DNA of 64,000 bases from Oceanimonas doudoroffii (GCF_002242685.1 NZ_NBIM01000001.1:62001-126000); one strand, 5' to 3'; positions 26,616-35,552 are shown, counted from the first letter of the stretch. Numbers and translations are program-made. Notes: generated by a model from the letters alone, not told the origin.

Positions 26616-27506
26616 ATGAAACGGCTTGGAACCGCTACCGGCCAGCGGCTGGTGATCGCACTGCCCTATGCCTGGCTGCTGCTGTTTTTTCTGGTGCCCT
26701 TTCTGATCGTGTTCAAGATCAGCCTGTCGGAAGCGGCCTTGTCCATTCCCCCCTACAGCGCCTTGCTGAGCATGGTCGACGAGCAGCTGCAGATCGTGCT
26801 CAACTTCGGCAACTACCTGTTTCTGCTGAGTGACAGCCTTTACATTCAGTCCTACCTGCAGTCCCTCAAGGTGGCCAGCATTTCCACCCTGCTGTGCCTG
26901 CTGATTGGCTTTCCCCTGGCCTGGGCCATCGTGCATTCCCGGCCGTCGACCCGCAATGTGCTGTTGATGCTGGTGATATTGCCGTCCTGGACCTCGTTCC
27001 TGATTCGGGTGTACGCCTGGATGGGCATTCTCGGCAACACCGGCTTTCTCAATAATGCCTTGATCTGGCTGGGCGCCATCGAGCAGCCCTTGCAAATTCT
27101 CAATACCAACACCGCCGTTTATATCGGCATTGTCTATGCCTATCTGCCCTTTATGGTGCTGCCGCTCTATACCGCGCTGATGCGGCTGGATTATTCCCTG
27201 GTGGAGGCGGCGGCGGATCTGGGAGCCCGGCCCATGACCACGCTGTTTACGGTGATCGTGCCCCTGGTCAAGGGCGGCATTATTGCCGGGGCCATGCTGG
27301 TGTTTATTCCCGCGGTGGGGGAGTTCGTGATTCCCGAGCTGCTTGGCGGCCCCGACACCCTGCTCATTGGCCGAGTGCTGTGGCAGGAATTCTTCAACAA
27401 CCGGGACTGGCCGGTGGCGGCGGCGGTGGCCAGCGTGATGCTGTTGCTGCTGATGGTGCCCATCATGTGGTTCCATCGCATTCAGCGCAGAGAAATGGAG
27501 GGCTGA
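26616..27506 (+). CDS. Polyamine ABC transporter permease (PotH-like)
   Basis: A 296-residue inner-membrane subunit with six predicted segments. The coupling loop EAAADLGARPMTTLFTVIVP is the EAA motif that docks on the ATPase. The start is ATG 26616, five bases after GGAGG; an in-frame GTG six bases earlier overlaps that site. It is spaced three bases from the next permease gene. Confidence 0.9.
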   Translation: MKRLGTATGQRLVIALPYAWLLLFFLVPFLIVFKISLSEAALSIPPYSALLSMVDEQLQIVLNFGNYLFLLSDSLYIQSYLQSLKVASISTLLCLLIGFPLAWAIVHSRPSTRNVLLMLVILPSWTSFLIRVYAWMGILGNTGFLNNALIWLGAIEQPLQILNTNTAVYIGIVYAYLPFMVLPLYTALMRLDYSLVEAAADLGARPMTTLFTVIVPLVKGGIIAGAMLVFIPAVGEFVIPELLGGPDTLLIGRVLWQEFFNNRDWPVAAAVASVMLLLLMVPIMWFHRIQRREMEG

Positions 27507-27509
27507 GCC

Positions 27510-28355
27510 ATGAACAATATTCCCGTCAGCCGCTCCTGGGCGCGGCCGCTCATTCTCTGGCTGGGCTTTGGCTTTCTTTACGCCCCCATGCTGCTGCTGA
27601 TCGTTTACTCCTTTAACAGCTCCCGGCTGGTGACCGTGTGGGCCGGCTGGTCCACCAAATGGTATGGCGAGCTGCTGGCCGACGACATGATGATGCAGGC
27701 GGTGGGGCTCAGCCTGACCATTGCCTTTTTTGCCGCCAGCACCGCCGTGGTGCTGGGCACGGTGGCGGGGTTTGTGCTGACCCGCATCGGCCGTTTTCGC
27801 GGCGAGAACGGCTTTGCCTTTATGATCACCGCGCCCCTGGTCATGCCCGAGGTGATCACCGGGCTGTCGCTGTTGCTGCTGTTTGTGGCCATGGGCGATT
27901 GGCTGGGCTGGCCGGCCCAACGGGGCATGAGCACCATCTGGATTGCCCATGTCACCTTCTGTACCGCCTATGTGGCGGTGGTGGTGAGTTCCCGGCTGCG
28001 GGAGCTCGACCGCTCCCTGGAGGAAGCCGCCATGGATCTGGGGGCGCGGCCGCTTCGTGTGTTCTTTGTCATTACCCTGCCGATCATCGCCCCGGCCATT
28101 ATCGCCGGCTGGCTGCTGGCCTTTACCCTGTCCCTGGACGATCTGGTGATCGCCAGCTTTGTGTCCGGGCCCAACGCCACCACCCTGCCCATGGTGGTGT
28201 TTTCCAGCGTGCGCCTGGGGGTGAGCCCCAAGATCAACGCCCTGGCCACCATCATTATCGTGATCGTATCGTTGGTGACCTTTGTGGGCTGGTGGCTGAT
28301 GGCCCGGGCCGAAAAGCGCCGGGCTCAGGAAGCCGCCGCCGCCCGTGCGGCCTGA
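27510..28355 (+). CDS. Polyamine ABC transporter permease (PotI-like)
   Basis: A 281-residue inner-membrane permease with about six segments. Its EAA coupling loop is EEAAMDLGARPLRVFFVITLP, and the C-terminal region carries LSLDDLVIASFVSGPNATTLP, typical of PotI/PotC. With the PotH-like protein it forms the translocation path. GGAGG lies in the 3' end of the previous gene. A PuuR-like regulator gene follows after ten bases. Confidence 0.9.
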   Translation: MNNIPVSRSWARPLILWLGFGFLYAPMLLLIVYSFNSSRLVTVWAGWSTKWYGELLADDMMMQAVGLSLTIAFFAASTAVVLGTVAGFVLTRIGRFRGENGFAFMITAPLVMPEVITGLSLLLLFVAMGDWLGWPAQRGMSTIWIAHVTFCTAYVAVVVSSRLRELDRSLEEAAMDLGARPLRVFFVITLPIIAPAIIAGWLLAFTLSLDDLVIASFVSGPNATTLPMVVFSSVRLGVSPKINALATIIIVIVSLVTFVGWWLMARAEKRRAQEAAAARAA

Positions 28356-28365
28356 GGAGGGAACG

Positions 28366-28908
28366 ATGGACTTGCCGGAACGCCTGAAATGGCTGCGCGG
28401 ACAGCACGGCCTGACCCAGCGGGAGCTAGCCCGTCGCGCCGGAGTCAGCAACAGCCTGATCTCGCAAATTGAGCAGGCCGCGGTCAATCCATCGGTGGCC
28501 ACCCTCAAGCGGGTGCTGGATGGCTTTCCCATCTCCATGGGGGCGTTTTTCAGCCTGGAACGGCGCTGTGGCCGGCAGGTGTTCTTTCGCGCCGGTGAGC
28601 TGGTGGAGTTTGGCAGCAACGGCGTCACCATGTGGCTGGTGGGGCCGCTGACCGGCGAACGCAAGCTGGCGCTGCTGCGAGAATGCTATCCGCCCGGCGC
28701 CGATACCGGCCCGGAGATGCTCAGCAACGAGGCGGAAGAGGCCGGCCTGGTGCTGCGCGGCGAAATCGAAATCACCGTGGGGGAAGAGTGCCGAGTGCTG
28801 AAGGCCGGCGACGGCTATTATTTCGACACCCATCAGCCCCACCGCTTTCGCAACCTGGGCTCCGAAGTATGCGAGCTGGTGTCGGCGGCCACGCCACCGA
28901 CGTTTTAA
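28366..28908 (+). CDS. XRE-family regulator with cupin domain (PuuR-like), copy 1
   Basis: A 180-residue protein. The N-terminal helix-turn-helix (GLTQRELARRAGVSNSLISQIEQ, residues about 17-39) is followed by a C-terminal cupin sensor domain (residues 105-180) with GDGYYFDTHQPHRF. The architecture matches PuuR, the putrescine-responsive repressor. The ATG at 28366 has GGAGGG six bases ahead. It is the last gene of the transporter operon, so it probably autoregulates the locus. Its TAA overlaps the TAA of the convergent paralogue. Confidence 0.88.
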   Translation: MDLPERLKWLRGQHGLTQRELARRAGVSNSLISQIEQAAVNPSVATLKRVLDGFPISMGAFFSLERRCGRQVFFRAGELVEFGSNGVTMWLVGPLTGERKLALLRECYPPGADTGPEMLSNEAEEAGLVLRGEIEITVGEECRVLKAGDGYYFDTHQPHRFRNLGSEVCELVSAATPPTF

Positions 28909-29453
28909 AGTGCCTTGGGCTGGCTGGCGGAGACGATATACAGCTCGTCTTCGCCGATATTGATAAAACGGTGGGGCTCGGTGCTGTCGAAGTAGTAGCC
29001 GTCGCCCGGGCCCAGCTCAAAGCGGCGTTCACCCACCTGCAGCTGCAATTGTCCGGTAATGACCACGCCGCATTCTTGGCCCGGGTGGCTGAGCAGGTCG
29101 GGGCCGGTATCGGCGCCGGGGGGCATGGTTTCCCGCAGCAGGGTGATGTGACGATCGGGAAAGCGGCCGCCGACCAGGCGATAGCCGATGTCGCCGGTGC
29201 CGCGCTCGGGCTGATCTTCGGCCCGGTACACCACCGGGTGATCGGCACCAACGGCGTCTTCGTCGGCAAAGAAGTCCGCCAGGGTCATGGGAAAACCGTC
29301 GAGCAGCTTCTTCAGTGAGCCGATGGACGGGCTGACCAGGTTTTTTTCCACCTGGGAGATAAAGCCGTTGGTCACGCCAGAGCGCTTGGCCAGCTCCCGC
29401 TGGGACAGTTTTGCCTGCAGGCGTATGGTCTTGAGGCGCTGTCCAATGTCCAT
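28905..29453 (-). CDS. XRE-family regulator with cupin domain (PuuR-like), copy 2
   Basis: A 182-residue paralogue of the neighbouring regulator: helix-turn-helix KLSQRELAKRSGVTNGFISQ, then a cupin with GDGYYFDSTEPHRF. The two proteins are similar but not near-identical, so this is an old duplication or recruitment rather than a recent copy. It is transcribed toward copy 1 and shares a TTAA stop palindrome with it. Its promoter region faces alanine dehydrogenase, making ald a possible target. Confidence 0.88.
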   Translation of the reverse strand: MDIGQRLKTIRLQAKLSQRELAKRSGVTNGFISQVEKNLVSPSIGSLKKLLDGFPMTLADFFADEDAVGADHPVVYRAEDQPERGTGDIGYRLVGGRFPDRHITLLRETMPPGADTGPDLLSHPGQECGVVITGQLQLQVGERRFELGPGDGYYFDSTEPHRFINIGEDELYIVSASQPKAL

Positions 29454-29511
29454 GGGGCCGGGTTCTCCTGGGGTTCGTTTGAATATTTAAGGACGGAAAA
29501 GCACAATCATG

Positions 29512-29554
29512 CTCCAGCTTCTATAACAGAAGAAAGGGCAAGGCAGGCTGGAGC
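29512..29554. promoter_or_regulatory. Inverted repeat between regulator copy 2 and ald
   Basis: GCTCCAGC and GCTGGAGC are perfect 8-bp arms separated by 27 bp, in the 157-bp divergent gap. Candidate operator for the adjacent regulator; no matching consensus is known to me. Confidence 0.35.
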
Positions 29555-29610
29555 AACAAGGTTGCAGGCTGCATTCTACTCTAAAACACGCGGCCAGACA
29601 GGGGGTGAAC

Positions 29611-30753
29611 ATGGATATCGCTGTACCCAGAGAAATCAAGAACCACGAATACCGGGTGGGCATGACGCCGGGGGGCGTGCATGAGCTGACCCGGGCCGGA
29701 CACCGAGTACGGGTGGAAAGCGGCGCCGGGGCAGGGGTGGGCTTTTCCGATGAGCAATACGCCGCCGCCGGTGCCGAGCTGGTGAGCGACGTGGAGGCGC
29801 TCTTTGCCGGCGCCGAGCTCATCGTCAAGGTCAAGGAGCCCCAGCCCGAGGAGTACCGGCGGCTCAAGCCCGGTCAGGTGCTGTTTACCTATCTGCATCT
29901 GGCCCCAGACGAAGCTCAGACAAAAGGCCTGCTGGCCTCGGGCTGTACCGCCATCGCCTACGAAACCGTCACCGATGCTCAGGGCGGTCTGCCGTTGCTG
30001 GCGCCGATGAGCGAGGTGGCCGGTCGCATGGCGGTGCAGGCCGGCGCCCACTGCCTGGAAAAGGCCCAGGGCGGGCGAGGGGTGTTGCTGGGCGGCGTGC
30101 CCGGCGTTCTGCCGGCCCGTGTGCTGGTGCTGGGCGGCGGCGTGGTCGGCATTAATGCCGCGCGCATGGCCATGGGGCTGGGGGCGGACGTGACCATTTT
30201 CGACAAGTCACTGGCCCGGCTGAAGGAGCTGGATGCCCTCTACGGCCCTCGGCTCAAGACCCTGTATTCCACCGCCGATGCCATTGAAGCAGAGCTGGCC
30301 CGGGCCGATCTGGTGATCGGGGCCGTGCTGATACCCGGCGCCTCGGCGCCCAAGCTGGTGACCCGAGCCATGCTGAAAAAACTGCCGCGAGGGGCGGTGC
30401 TGGTGGATGTGGCCATCGATCAGGGTGGCTGTTTTGAAACCAGCAAGCCCACCACGCATCAGCAGCCCACCTTTGAGGTGGATGGTGTGGTGCACTATTG
30501 CGTGGCCAACATGCCCGGCGGTGTGGCGCGTACCTCCACCCTGGCACTGACCAACGCCACGCTGCCCTTTGTACAGGCCCTGGCCAACAAGGGGTGGCGC
30601 CGAGCCCTGAGTGACAATGCGCACCTGGCTGAGGGACTCAATGTGCATAACGGCAAGGTGGTTTATCAAGCGGTGGCCGAAGCACATCAGCTTCAACATG
30701 TGCCGCTGGAGCAGGTGCTGATGGAGACGGTCGGAGATGGCAGCGATATTTGA
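29611..30753 (+). CDS. ald: Alanine dehydrogenase
   Basis: Interconverts L-alanine and pyruvate with NAD. The 380 residues begin [20 protein letters not shown], the family start with substrate-binding residues. The NAD-binding Rossmann loop is [17 protein letters not shown] near residue 172, and [17 protein letters not shown] is near the end. ATG 29611 follows GGGGG by five bases; a GTG six bases earlier is possible. Its place beside the pyruvate-using aminotransferase locus suggests it regenerates pyruvate from alanine during polyamine breakdown. Confidence 0.95.
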   Translation: MDIAVPREIKNHEYRVGMTPGGVHELTRAGHRVRVESGAGAGVGFSDEQYAAAGAELVSDVEALFAGAELIVKVKEPQPEEYRRLKPGQVLFTYLHLAPDEAQTKGLLASGCTAIAYETVTDAQGGLPLLAPMSEVAGRMAVQAGAHCLEKAQGGRGVLLGGVPGVLPARVLVLGGGVVGINAARMAMGLGADVTIFDKSLARLKELDALYGPRLKTLYSTADAIEAELARADLVIGAVLIPGASAPKLVTRAMLKKLPRGAVLVDVAIDQGGCFETSKPTTHQQPTFEVDGVVHYCVANMPGGVARTSTLALTNATLPFVQALANKGWRRALSDNAHLAEGLNVHNGKVVYQAVAEAHQLQHVPLEQVLMETVGDGSDI

Positions 30754-30796
30754 GTGAGCGCTACCGTCCTCAAGAGAGTTTGGGGGGATGAGGCAA

Positions 30797-30830
30797 CAAA
30801 AAAGCGGCGTTGCATTCGGCAACGCCGCTT
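30797..30830 (-). terminator. Terminator of lysC
   Basis: AGCGGCGTTGC and GCAACGCCGCT form a perfect 11-bp stem with loop ATTCG. The A-run on its left gives a TTTTTT tail on the minus strand, just past the lysC stop. It could also help stop ald transcription from the other side. Confidence 0.9.
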
Positions 30831-30847
30831 CGTTAATGCGATCGGCG

Positions 30848-32185
30848 TTACGCCGGCAGCAATTCCTGGTGCAGATCGGCGATCACCTGGTTGGCGTTGG
30901 CTTCATCCACCAGGAAGCAGAAGTTGTGGGGGCTGGCGCCGTAGCAGATCATGCGAATATTGACCTCGTTCACCGCCTGGAACACTCGGCTGGCGGTGCC
31001 GCCGGCCTCGCTCATGCGGTTGCCAATCAGTGCTACCAGTGCCAGGCCTTCTTCCACCTTGAGGTGACAGTGTTTGGCCAGTTCGTCCTGCACTTCCTGG
31101 GTCAGCAGCTCGGCGCCGGCGTCCAGGGTCAGCGACACGCTGATCTCCGAGGTGGTGATCAGATCCACCGAAATCTTGTGCTTGGCCAGAATGCCGAATA
31201 CCTCGGCCAGAAAACCATGCGCCTGAAACATGCTCTGGCTGGTCAGGGTCAGCAGCACCTGATTGCGGCGCAGGGCCAGGGCTCGAAACAGCGGCTGGCT
31301 GGGGGTGGTGTTGCGAATCCAGGTGCCGCCTTCTTCCGGCGCACGGCTGGAGCCCACGAACACCGGGATCTGGCAGCGCACCGCCGGCTGCAGGGTGGCC
31401 GGGTGCAGTACCTTGGCGCCAAAGGTGGCCATTTCCGAGGCTTCGCTGAAGCTGATTTCGGGAATGGCGCGGGCCTCGCTCACCAGGCGCGGATCCGTGG
31501 TATAGATGCCGGGCACGTCGGTCCAGATTTCCACGGCGGCGGCGTTCAGCGCCTCTCCCAGCAGGGCGGCGGAATAGTCGCTGCCACCCCGTCCAAGGGT
31601 GGTGGTACGGCCGTCGGGGGCGGCGCCGATGAAGCCTTGCGTCACCACCAGCTGCTTGGCGCACAGGGGCTTGAGTTCTTTTTCCACTTCCGCCTTGAGG
31701 GTAGCCAGATCCGGCGCGGCACGACCAAAGCGATCGTCGGTGCGCATCACCTTGCGCACGTCAAACCAGACCGCATCGGTGCCACGACGGCGCAGCAGCT
31801 CCACAAACAGGCGGGTCGACATCAGCTCCCCCTGGGCTACGATTTCGTCGCCGATGGCCTTGGTCGGGCTGATGGCGGCGCCGTCGGCCAGCTCCTTGAT
31901 GTGGTTGAGAATGTCCTCGATGTGCCGGGTCAGCATCTCGGGACGCTCAAGGCTGTCGAGAATGCGATGCTGAATGGCGGACAGTTGCTGCAGCATGTCC
32001 GTGCGCGCTTCCGGGCCGTGGCTACCCGAGGCCAGTGCCACCAGCAGGTTGGTTACGCCGGAGCTGGCGCTCAGCACCGCCAGCCGGGTACCGGTATTGT
32101 TTTCAAGAATGGCGGCACAACGGCTCATGGCATCGGCGTCGGCAACGCTGGTTCCACCGAATTTGGCTACAACGGGTTGGTTCAA
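30848..32185 (-). CDS. lysC: Lysine-sensitive aspartate kinase (aspartokinase III)
   Basis: Phosphorylates aspartate, the first step to lysine, threonine and methionine. The 445 residues hold the kinase motif KFGGTSVADADAM at the N-terminus, TLGRGGSDYSAALLGEAL near the centre and two ACT domains after about residue 300. The preferred start is TTG 32185, with AAGGAG seven bases ahead and the residue count expected for LysC. The longer frame from ATG 32245 lacks a ribosome site and adds an unrelated extension. A lysine riboswitch and a clear promoter lie upstream. Confidence 0.93.
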   Translation of the reverse strand: MNQPVVAKFGGTSVADADAMSRCAAILENNTGTRLAVLSASSGVTNLLVALASGSHGPEARTDMLQQLSAIQHRILDSLERPEMLTRHIEDILNHIKELADGAAISPTKAIGDEIVAQGELMSTRLFVELLRRRGTDAVWFDVRKVMRTDDRFGRAAPDLATLKAEVEKELKPLCAKQLVVTQGFIGAAPDGRTTTLGRGGSDYSAALLGEALNAAAVEIWTDVPGIYTTDPRLVSEARAIPEISFSEASEMATFGAKVLHPATLQPAVRCQIPVFVGSSRAPEEGGTWIRNTTPSQPLFRALALRRNQVLLTLTSQSMFQAHGFLAEVFGILAKHKISVDLITTSEISVSLTLDAGAELLTQEVQDELAKHCHLKVEEGLALVALIGNRMSEAGGTASRVFQAVNEVNIRMICYGASPHNFCFLVDEANANQVIADLHQELLPA

Positions 32186-32200
32186 GGCAAGCTCCTTGCT
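32183..32200 (-). promoter_or_regulatory. lysC ribosome-binding site inside a small hairpin, with TTG start
   Basis: On the minus strand GCAAGGAGCTTGC folds with GCAAG pairing CTTGC, holding the AAGGAG site in the stem and loop. The TTG start follows within seven bases. Together with the riboswitch upstream, this is a plausible translational expression platform. Confidence 0.5.
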
Positions 32201-32255
32201 TTGCTGAAAAAATTGAAACAACGGGGGGAACGACTGCGAAGACATATGGAAAGGT

Positions 32256-32432
32256 CATCAGGAAGCACTCCACCCAACAGGTGACAGCCCGAAGGATTCA
32301 GCCTTCGCAGCCGACCACCACCGTCAAGCCACCGGTGGCAATCTCGGCGTTGTTCCCCTGACCGGCGATCTGTGGAGTGGCGACTCCTTCTGCCGGCTGC
32401 CTGAACAACGCGCCTCTTCTCATTGGCCACGG
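32256..32432 (-). promoter_or_regulatory. Lysine riboswitch (L box) of lysC
   Basis: On the minus strand the conserved blocks occur in order: GAAGAGGCGCG, AGGAGTCGCC, TCGGCTGCGAAGGCTGAATC, GGGCTGTCACC and GGGTGGAGTGCTTCC. These match the five-way-junction lysine aptamer known from E. coli lysC. Lysine binding would lower lysC expression. The aptamer ends about 70 bases before the TTG start. Confidence 0.92.
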
Positions 32433-32454
32433 GCACACGTCCCGGGCGGCCCTA

Positions 32455-32483
32455 TAACTACTGATTTAACGTGACAGTGTCAA
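32455..32483 (-). promoter_or_regulatory. Sigma-70 promoter of the lysC leader
   Basis: TTGACA (32478-32483) and TAGTTA (32455-32460) with a 17-bp spacer on the minus strand, placed so that transcription starts just before the riboswitch. Confidence 0.75.
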
Positions 32484-32494
32484 TGATTAATTGG

Positions 32495-33832
32495 TCAGAC
32501 CTTCAGATTCAGGTCCTTGAGCATGATCTTGGATCGGCGCTGAAAGTTGTACAGTTTCTGCTTGCCCATGGGCAGGGCGCTGACGTCCACCGGCTCAAAG
32601 CCGCGCTCCCTGAACCAGTGAATGGAACGGGTGGTCAGAATAAACAGCCGGCTCATGCCGCGCTTGCGGGCCTGCTCCTCAATCTTGTTCAGCAGCATGT
32701 CGCCACGGCTGCCCTTGCGGTAATCGGGGTGAATGGCCACGCAGGCCATTTCCGCCATGCCCTCCTCGGGAAAGGGATAGAGGGCGGCGCAGCCGATGGT
32801 GGCCCCGTCCTTTTCGATAATGGTGAACTGATCGATCTCCATTTCCAGCTGTTCCCGGGAGCGGCGCACCAGTATGCCTTCTTCTTCCAGCGGCCGAATC
32901 AGGTCGAGAATGCCGCCGATGTCGTCAATGCTGGCCTGACGGGCCTGCTCGGCACTTTCGCTGACGATCTGGGTGCCCAGGCCGTCACGGGTGAACAGCT
33001 CCTGGATCAGGGCGCCGTCTTCCTTGTAGCTCACCAGATGGCTGCGGGGCACGCCGCCCCGGCAACTGGAGATGGCCGCACGCAGGTAGCGGGCGGTGCC
33101 CGACAGGCTTTCCCCTTCTTCCAGCAAGCGTTGCAGGTGGGCTTCGGCCTGCTCGGGAAACAGTTCGGCAATGGCCACGCCGTCTTCATCCAGCACGCCG
33201 CGCTGGGAGCAGAACCCGATCAGCTTGTCGGCCTTGAGCTCAATGGCCAGCCGGCGGGCCAGCTCTTCCGATGACAGATTGAAGCTTTCACCGGTTACCG
33301 AAAACCCGATGGGGGAGATCAGCACGGTGGCGCCGTTGGCCAGCTGATGGTGAATGGTGTCGGTATGAATGCGGCGCACCCGGCCCGAATGAATGTAGTC
33401 GACGCCGTCATCCACCCCCAGGGGCTGGGCAATGACGAAGTTGCCGGTTACCACGTTGATGCGGGCGTTCTGCATGGGCGTATTGATAAGCCCCATCGAC
33501 AGCCGGGCGGTAATGTCCATCTGCAGGCCGCCGCACACGTCCTTGATCACGCGAAAGCTGGGCTCGTCGGTGACCCGGGTGTGTTTGTGAAACACGCCGC
33601 TGAGTCCGGCCTCGCTCAGCCCTCGATCGATTTGCGGGCGGGCACCAAACACGATCACCAGCCGAATGCCGAGGCTGGTGAGCAGTGCGATATCGCTGAC
33701 GATATTGGGAAAGTTTTCCTGATCGATGGCCTCGCCACCCAGCATGATGACGAAGGTGGAGCCCCGGTGCAGATTGACATAGGGGCTGGATTGACGGAAC
33801 GCCTTGACCAGGGCGGCATCATTTTCGCGCAC
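32495..33832 (-). CDS. argA: N-acetylglutamate synthase ArgA
   Basis: First step of arginine synthesis: acetyl-CoA plus glutamate gives N-acetylglutamate. The 445 residues have an amino-acid-kinase-like domain ([18 protein letters not shown]) that binds arginine as inhibitor. The C-terminal GNAT acetyltransferase domain is at about residues 290-440, with [18 protein letters not shown] as the acetyl-CoA loop. GTG 33832 is the only sensible start before an upstream stop and has AAGGA seven bases ahead. Single gene. Confidence 0.95.
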   Translation of the reverse strand: MRENDAALVKAFRQSSPYVNLHRGSTFVIMLGGEAIDQENFPNIVSDIALLTSLGIRLVIVFGARPQIDRGLSEAGLSGVFHKHTRVTDEPSFRVIKDVCGGLQMDITARLSMGLINTPMQNARINVVTGNFVIAQPLGVDDGVDYIHSGRVRRIHTDTIHHQLANGATVLISPIGFSVTGESFNLSSEELARRLAIELKADKLIGFCSQRGVLDEDGVAIAELFPEQAEAHLQRLLEEGESLSGTARYLRAAISSCRGGVPRSHLVSYKEDGALIQELFTRDGLGTQIVSESAEQARQASIDDIGGILDLIRPLEEEGILVRRSREQLEMEIDQFTIIEKDGATIGCAALYPFPEEGMAEMACVAIHPDYRKGSRGDMLLNKIEEQARKRGMSRLFILTTRSIHWFRERGFEPVDVSALPMGKQKLYNFQRRSKIMLKDLNLKV

Positions 33833-33911
33833 GTACTTGTCCTTGGTAACCTGAAAAACACGCCACCATCATCGTGAAAGATAATGCAAAAAACAAGACT
33901 AAATATTTACT

Positions 33912-33941
33912 TTGTGGCGTTGGGTTTGGGTTTCGTATAAC
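33912..33941 (+). promoter_or_regulatory. Candidate promoter of nhaD
   Basis: TTGTGG (33912-33917) and TATAAC (33936-33941) with an 18-bp spacer. Transcription would start near 33948, giving a leader of about 160 bases. Confidence 0.5.
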
Positions 33942-33947
33942 ACTACC

Positions 33948-34075
33948 ACGGCCCAGTGAGGTGCCAAAACTGCGAACCGGGGCAAGAAACCGGTCAGCCC
34001 GAAGGGCGGTGCTTATGATAGCCTTTTCAAGGGCTTCGCGTTGCCCGCGAACGTGCCCGTAACTATAGCCAAGAT
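33948..34075 (+). promoter_or_regulatory. Structured nhaD leader, candidate cation-sensing RNA
   Basis: The leader holds at least three hairpins: ACCGG/CCGGT (33976-33994), GCCC-GAA-GGGC (33997-34007), and a long one in which GGGC plus TTCGCG pair with CGCGAA plus GCCC (34031-34058). The first two are linked by short, purine-rich stretches, as in compact aptamers. No ORF fits. I cannot assign a class from memory. Confidence 0.45.
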
Positions 34076-34109
34076 CATAAAAATCACTATTACAAAAGCG
34101 AGAATAACA

Positions 34110-35552
34110 ATGACAAGGAAATGGAGTCTGTGTGCGGCCATGCTGGCCGTGCTGGCCAGTCCTGCGGCGCTGGCCGCGACCGGGCAGCTGGATCTGACCG
34201 GCTCGGCCTGGGGCCTGCTGGCGCTGGCGATCTTCACGGTCGCTTACCTGCTGGTGACCGCGGAAGAATACCTGCACCTGCGCAAGTCGATACCGGTGCT
34301 GGTGGCGGCTGGTATCATATGGGTACTTATCGGCTGGATCTACATGCAGCAGGGCATACCCGGCGTCACCGAAGCAGCCTTTCGCCACAATTTGCTTGAA
34401 TATGCAGAATTGTTGCTGTTCCTGCTGGTGGCCATGACCTATATCAACGCCATGGAAGAGCGGCGGCTGTTTGATACCCTGCGGGCCTGGATGATACGCC
34501 GGGGCTTCAGCTACAAGGCACTGTTCTGGCTGACCGGCTTTCTGTCGTTTTTTATCTCTCCCATCGCCGACAACCTGACCACGGCACTGCTGATGTGCGC
34601 CGTGGTGACCAAGGTGGCGGAAGGGGACAAACGCTTTATCAATCTCTGTTGCATCAATATCGTGATCGCCGCCAATGCCGGCGGCGCCTTCAGCCCTTTT
34701 GGCGACATTACCACCCTGATGGTGTGGCAGGCGGGCATCGTCAAGTTCAACGAGTTCTTTATTCTGTTCGTTCCGGCCCTGGTCAATTATCTGGTGCCGG
34801 CCCTGGCGATGAATTTCTTTATCGAAAACCGCAAGCCCGCCGCCCGTTATGAAGAGGTTGAGCTCAAGCGCGGGGCCATTCGCATCGTGTTGCTGTTTTT
34901 GCTCACCATCGCCTCGGCGGTGGCCTGTCACAGCCTGCTGCACTTGCCGCCGGTGCTGGGCATGATGACTGGCCTGGGTTATCTGCAGTGCTTTGGCTAC
35001 TTCCTGCGGCGCACCCTGCCGAGTTCGCTGGCGCGCAAACGGGCGCTGGCCATCAAGCGGGGCGATGACGAGGCGCTCAAGCGCCTCGGCAGCGTGGTGC
35101 CCTTTGATGTGTTCAGCCGGGTGGCCCGGGCCGAGTGGGACACCCTGCTGTTTTTCTACGGGGTGGTGATGTGCGTGGGGGGCCTGGGCTACATGGGGTA
35201 TCTGGCGTTGATGTCGGATCTGCTTTACAACAGCTGGGACGCGGTGTACGCCAACATTACTTTGGGGGTGCTGTCGGCCATCATCGACAACATTCCGGTG
35301 ATGTTTGCGGTGCTCACCATGCAGCCGGAAATGTCCCACGGCAACTGGTTGCTGATCACCCTGACCGCCGGCGTGGGCGGCAGTCTGTTGTCCATCGGCT
35401 CCGCCGCCGGGGTAGCGCTGATGGGGCAGGCGAGGGGCATGTACACCTTTGCCGGCCACCTGAAGTGGGCGCCGGTGATCGCCCTGGGCTACGTCGCCAG
35501 TATTCTGGTGCACCTGTGGCTGAACAGCGAAAGCTTTAACGTTTACGGCTGA
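34110..35552 (+). CDS. nhaD: NhaD-type Na+/H+ antiporter
   Basis: A 480-residue inner-membrane antiporter of the NhaD/ArsB-like superfamily, exporting Na+ (or Li+) for H+. It begins with a signal-like first segment (AAMLAVLASPAALAATG). Conserved family stretches are FISPIADNLTTALLM, CINIVIAANAGGAFSPFGD and SAIIDNIPVMFAVL, which carry the buried acidic and asparagine residues of the transport path. ATG 34110 is the start of the matching region; the ribosome site is weak (GCGAGA), which fits leader control. Single gene with its own terminator. Confidence 0.93.
   Translation: MTRKWSLCAAMLAVLASPAALAATGQLDLTGSAWGLLALAIFTVAYLLVTAEEYLHLRKSIPVLVAAGIIWVLIGWIYMQQGIPGVTEAAFRHNLLEYAELLLFLLVAMTYINAMEERRLFDTLRAWMIRRGFSYKALFWLTGFLSFFISPIADNLTTALLMCAVVTKVAEGDKRFINLCCINIVIAANAGGAFSPFGDITTLMVWQAGIVKFNEFFILFVPALVNYLVPALAMNFFIENRKPAARYEEVELKRGAIRIVLLFLLTIASAVACHSLLHLPPVLGMMTGLGYLQCFGYFLRRTLPSSLARKRALAIKRGDDEALKRLGSVVPFDVFSRVARAEWDTLLFFYGVVMCVGGLGYMGYLALMSDLLYNSWDAVYANITLGVLSAIIDNIPVMFAVLTMQPEMSHGNWLLITLTAGVGGSLLSIGSAAGVALMGQARGMYTFAGHLKWAPVIALGYVASILVHLWLNSESFNVYG

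Noticed and set aside
26349..28664. 771-residue open frame antisense to the polyamine permease genes
   Set aside because: It spans several well-identified genes and contains repetitive His/Gly/Gln sequence typical of antisense frames in high-GC DNA.
33833..33910. ARG box (ArgR operator) upstream of argA
   Set aside because: TTGCATTATCTTTCA on the minus strand is only a poor match to one half of the consensus, and no second box is seen.
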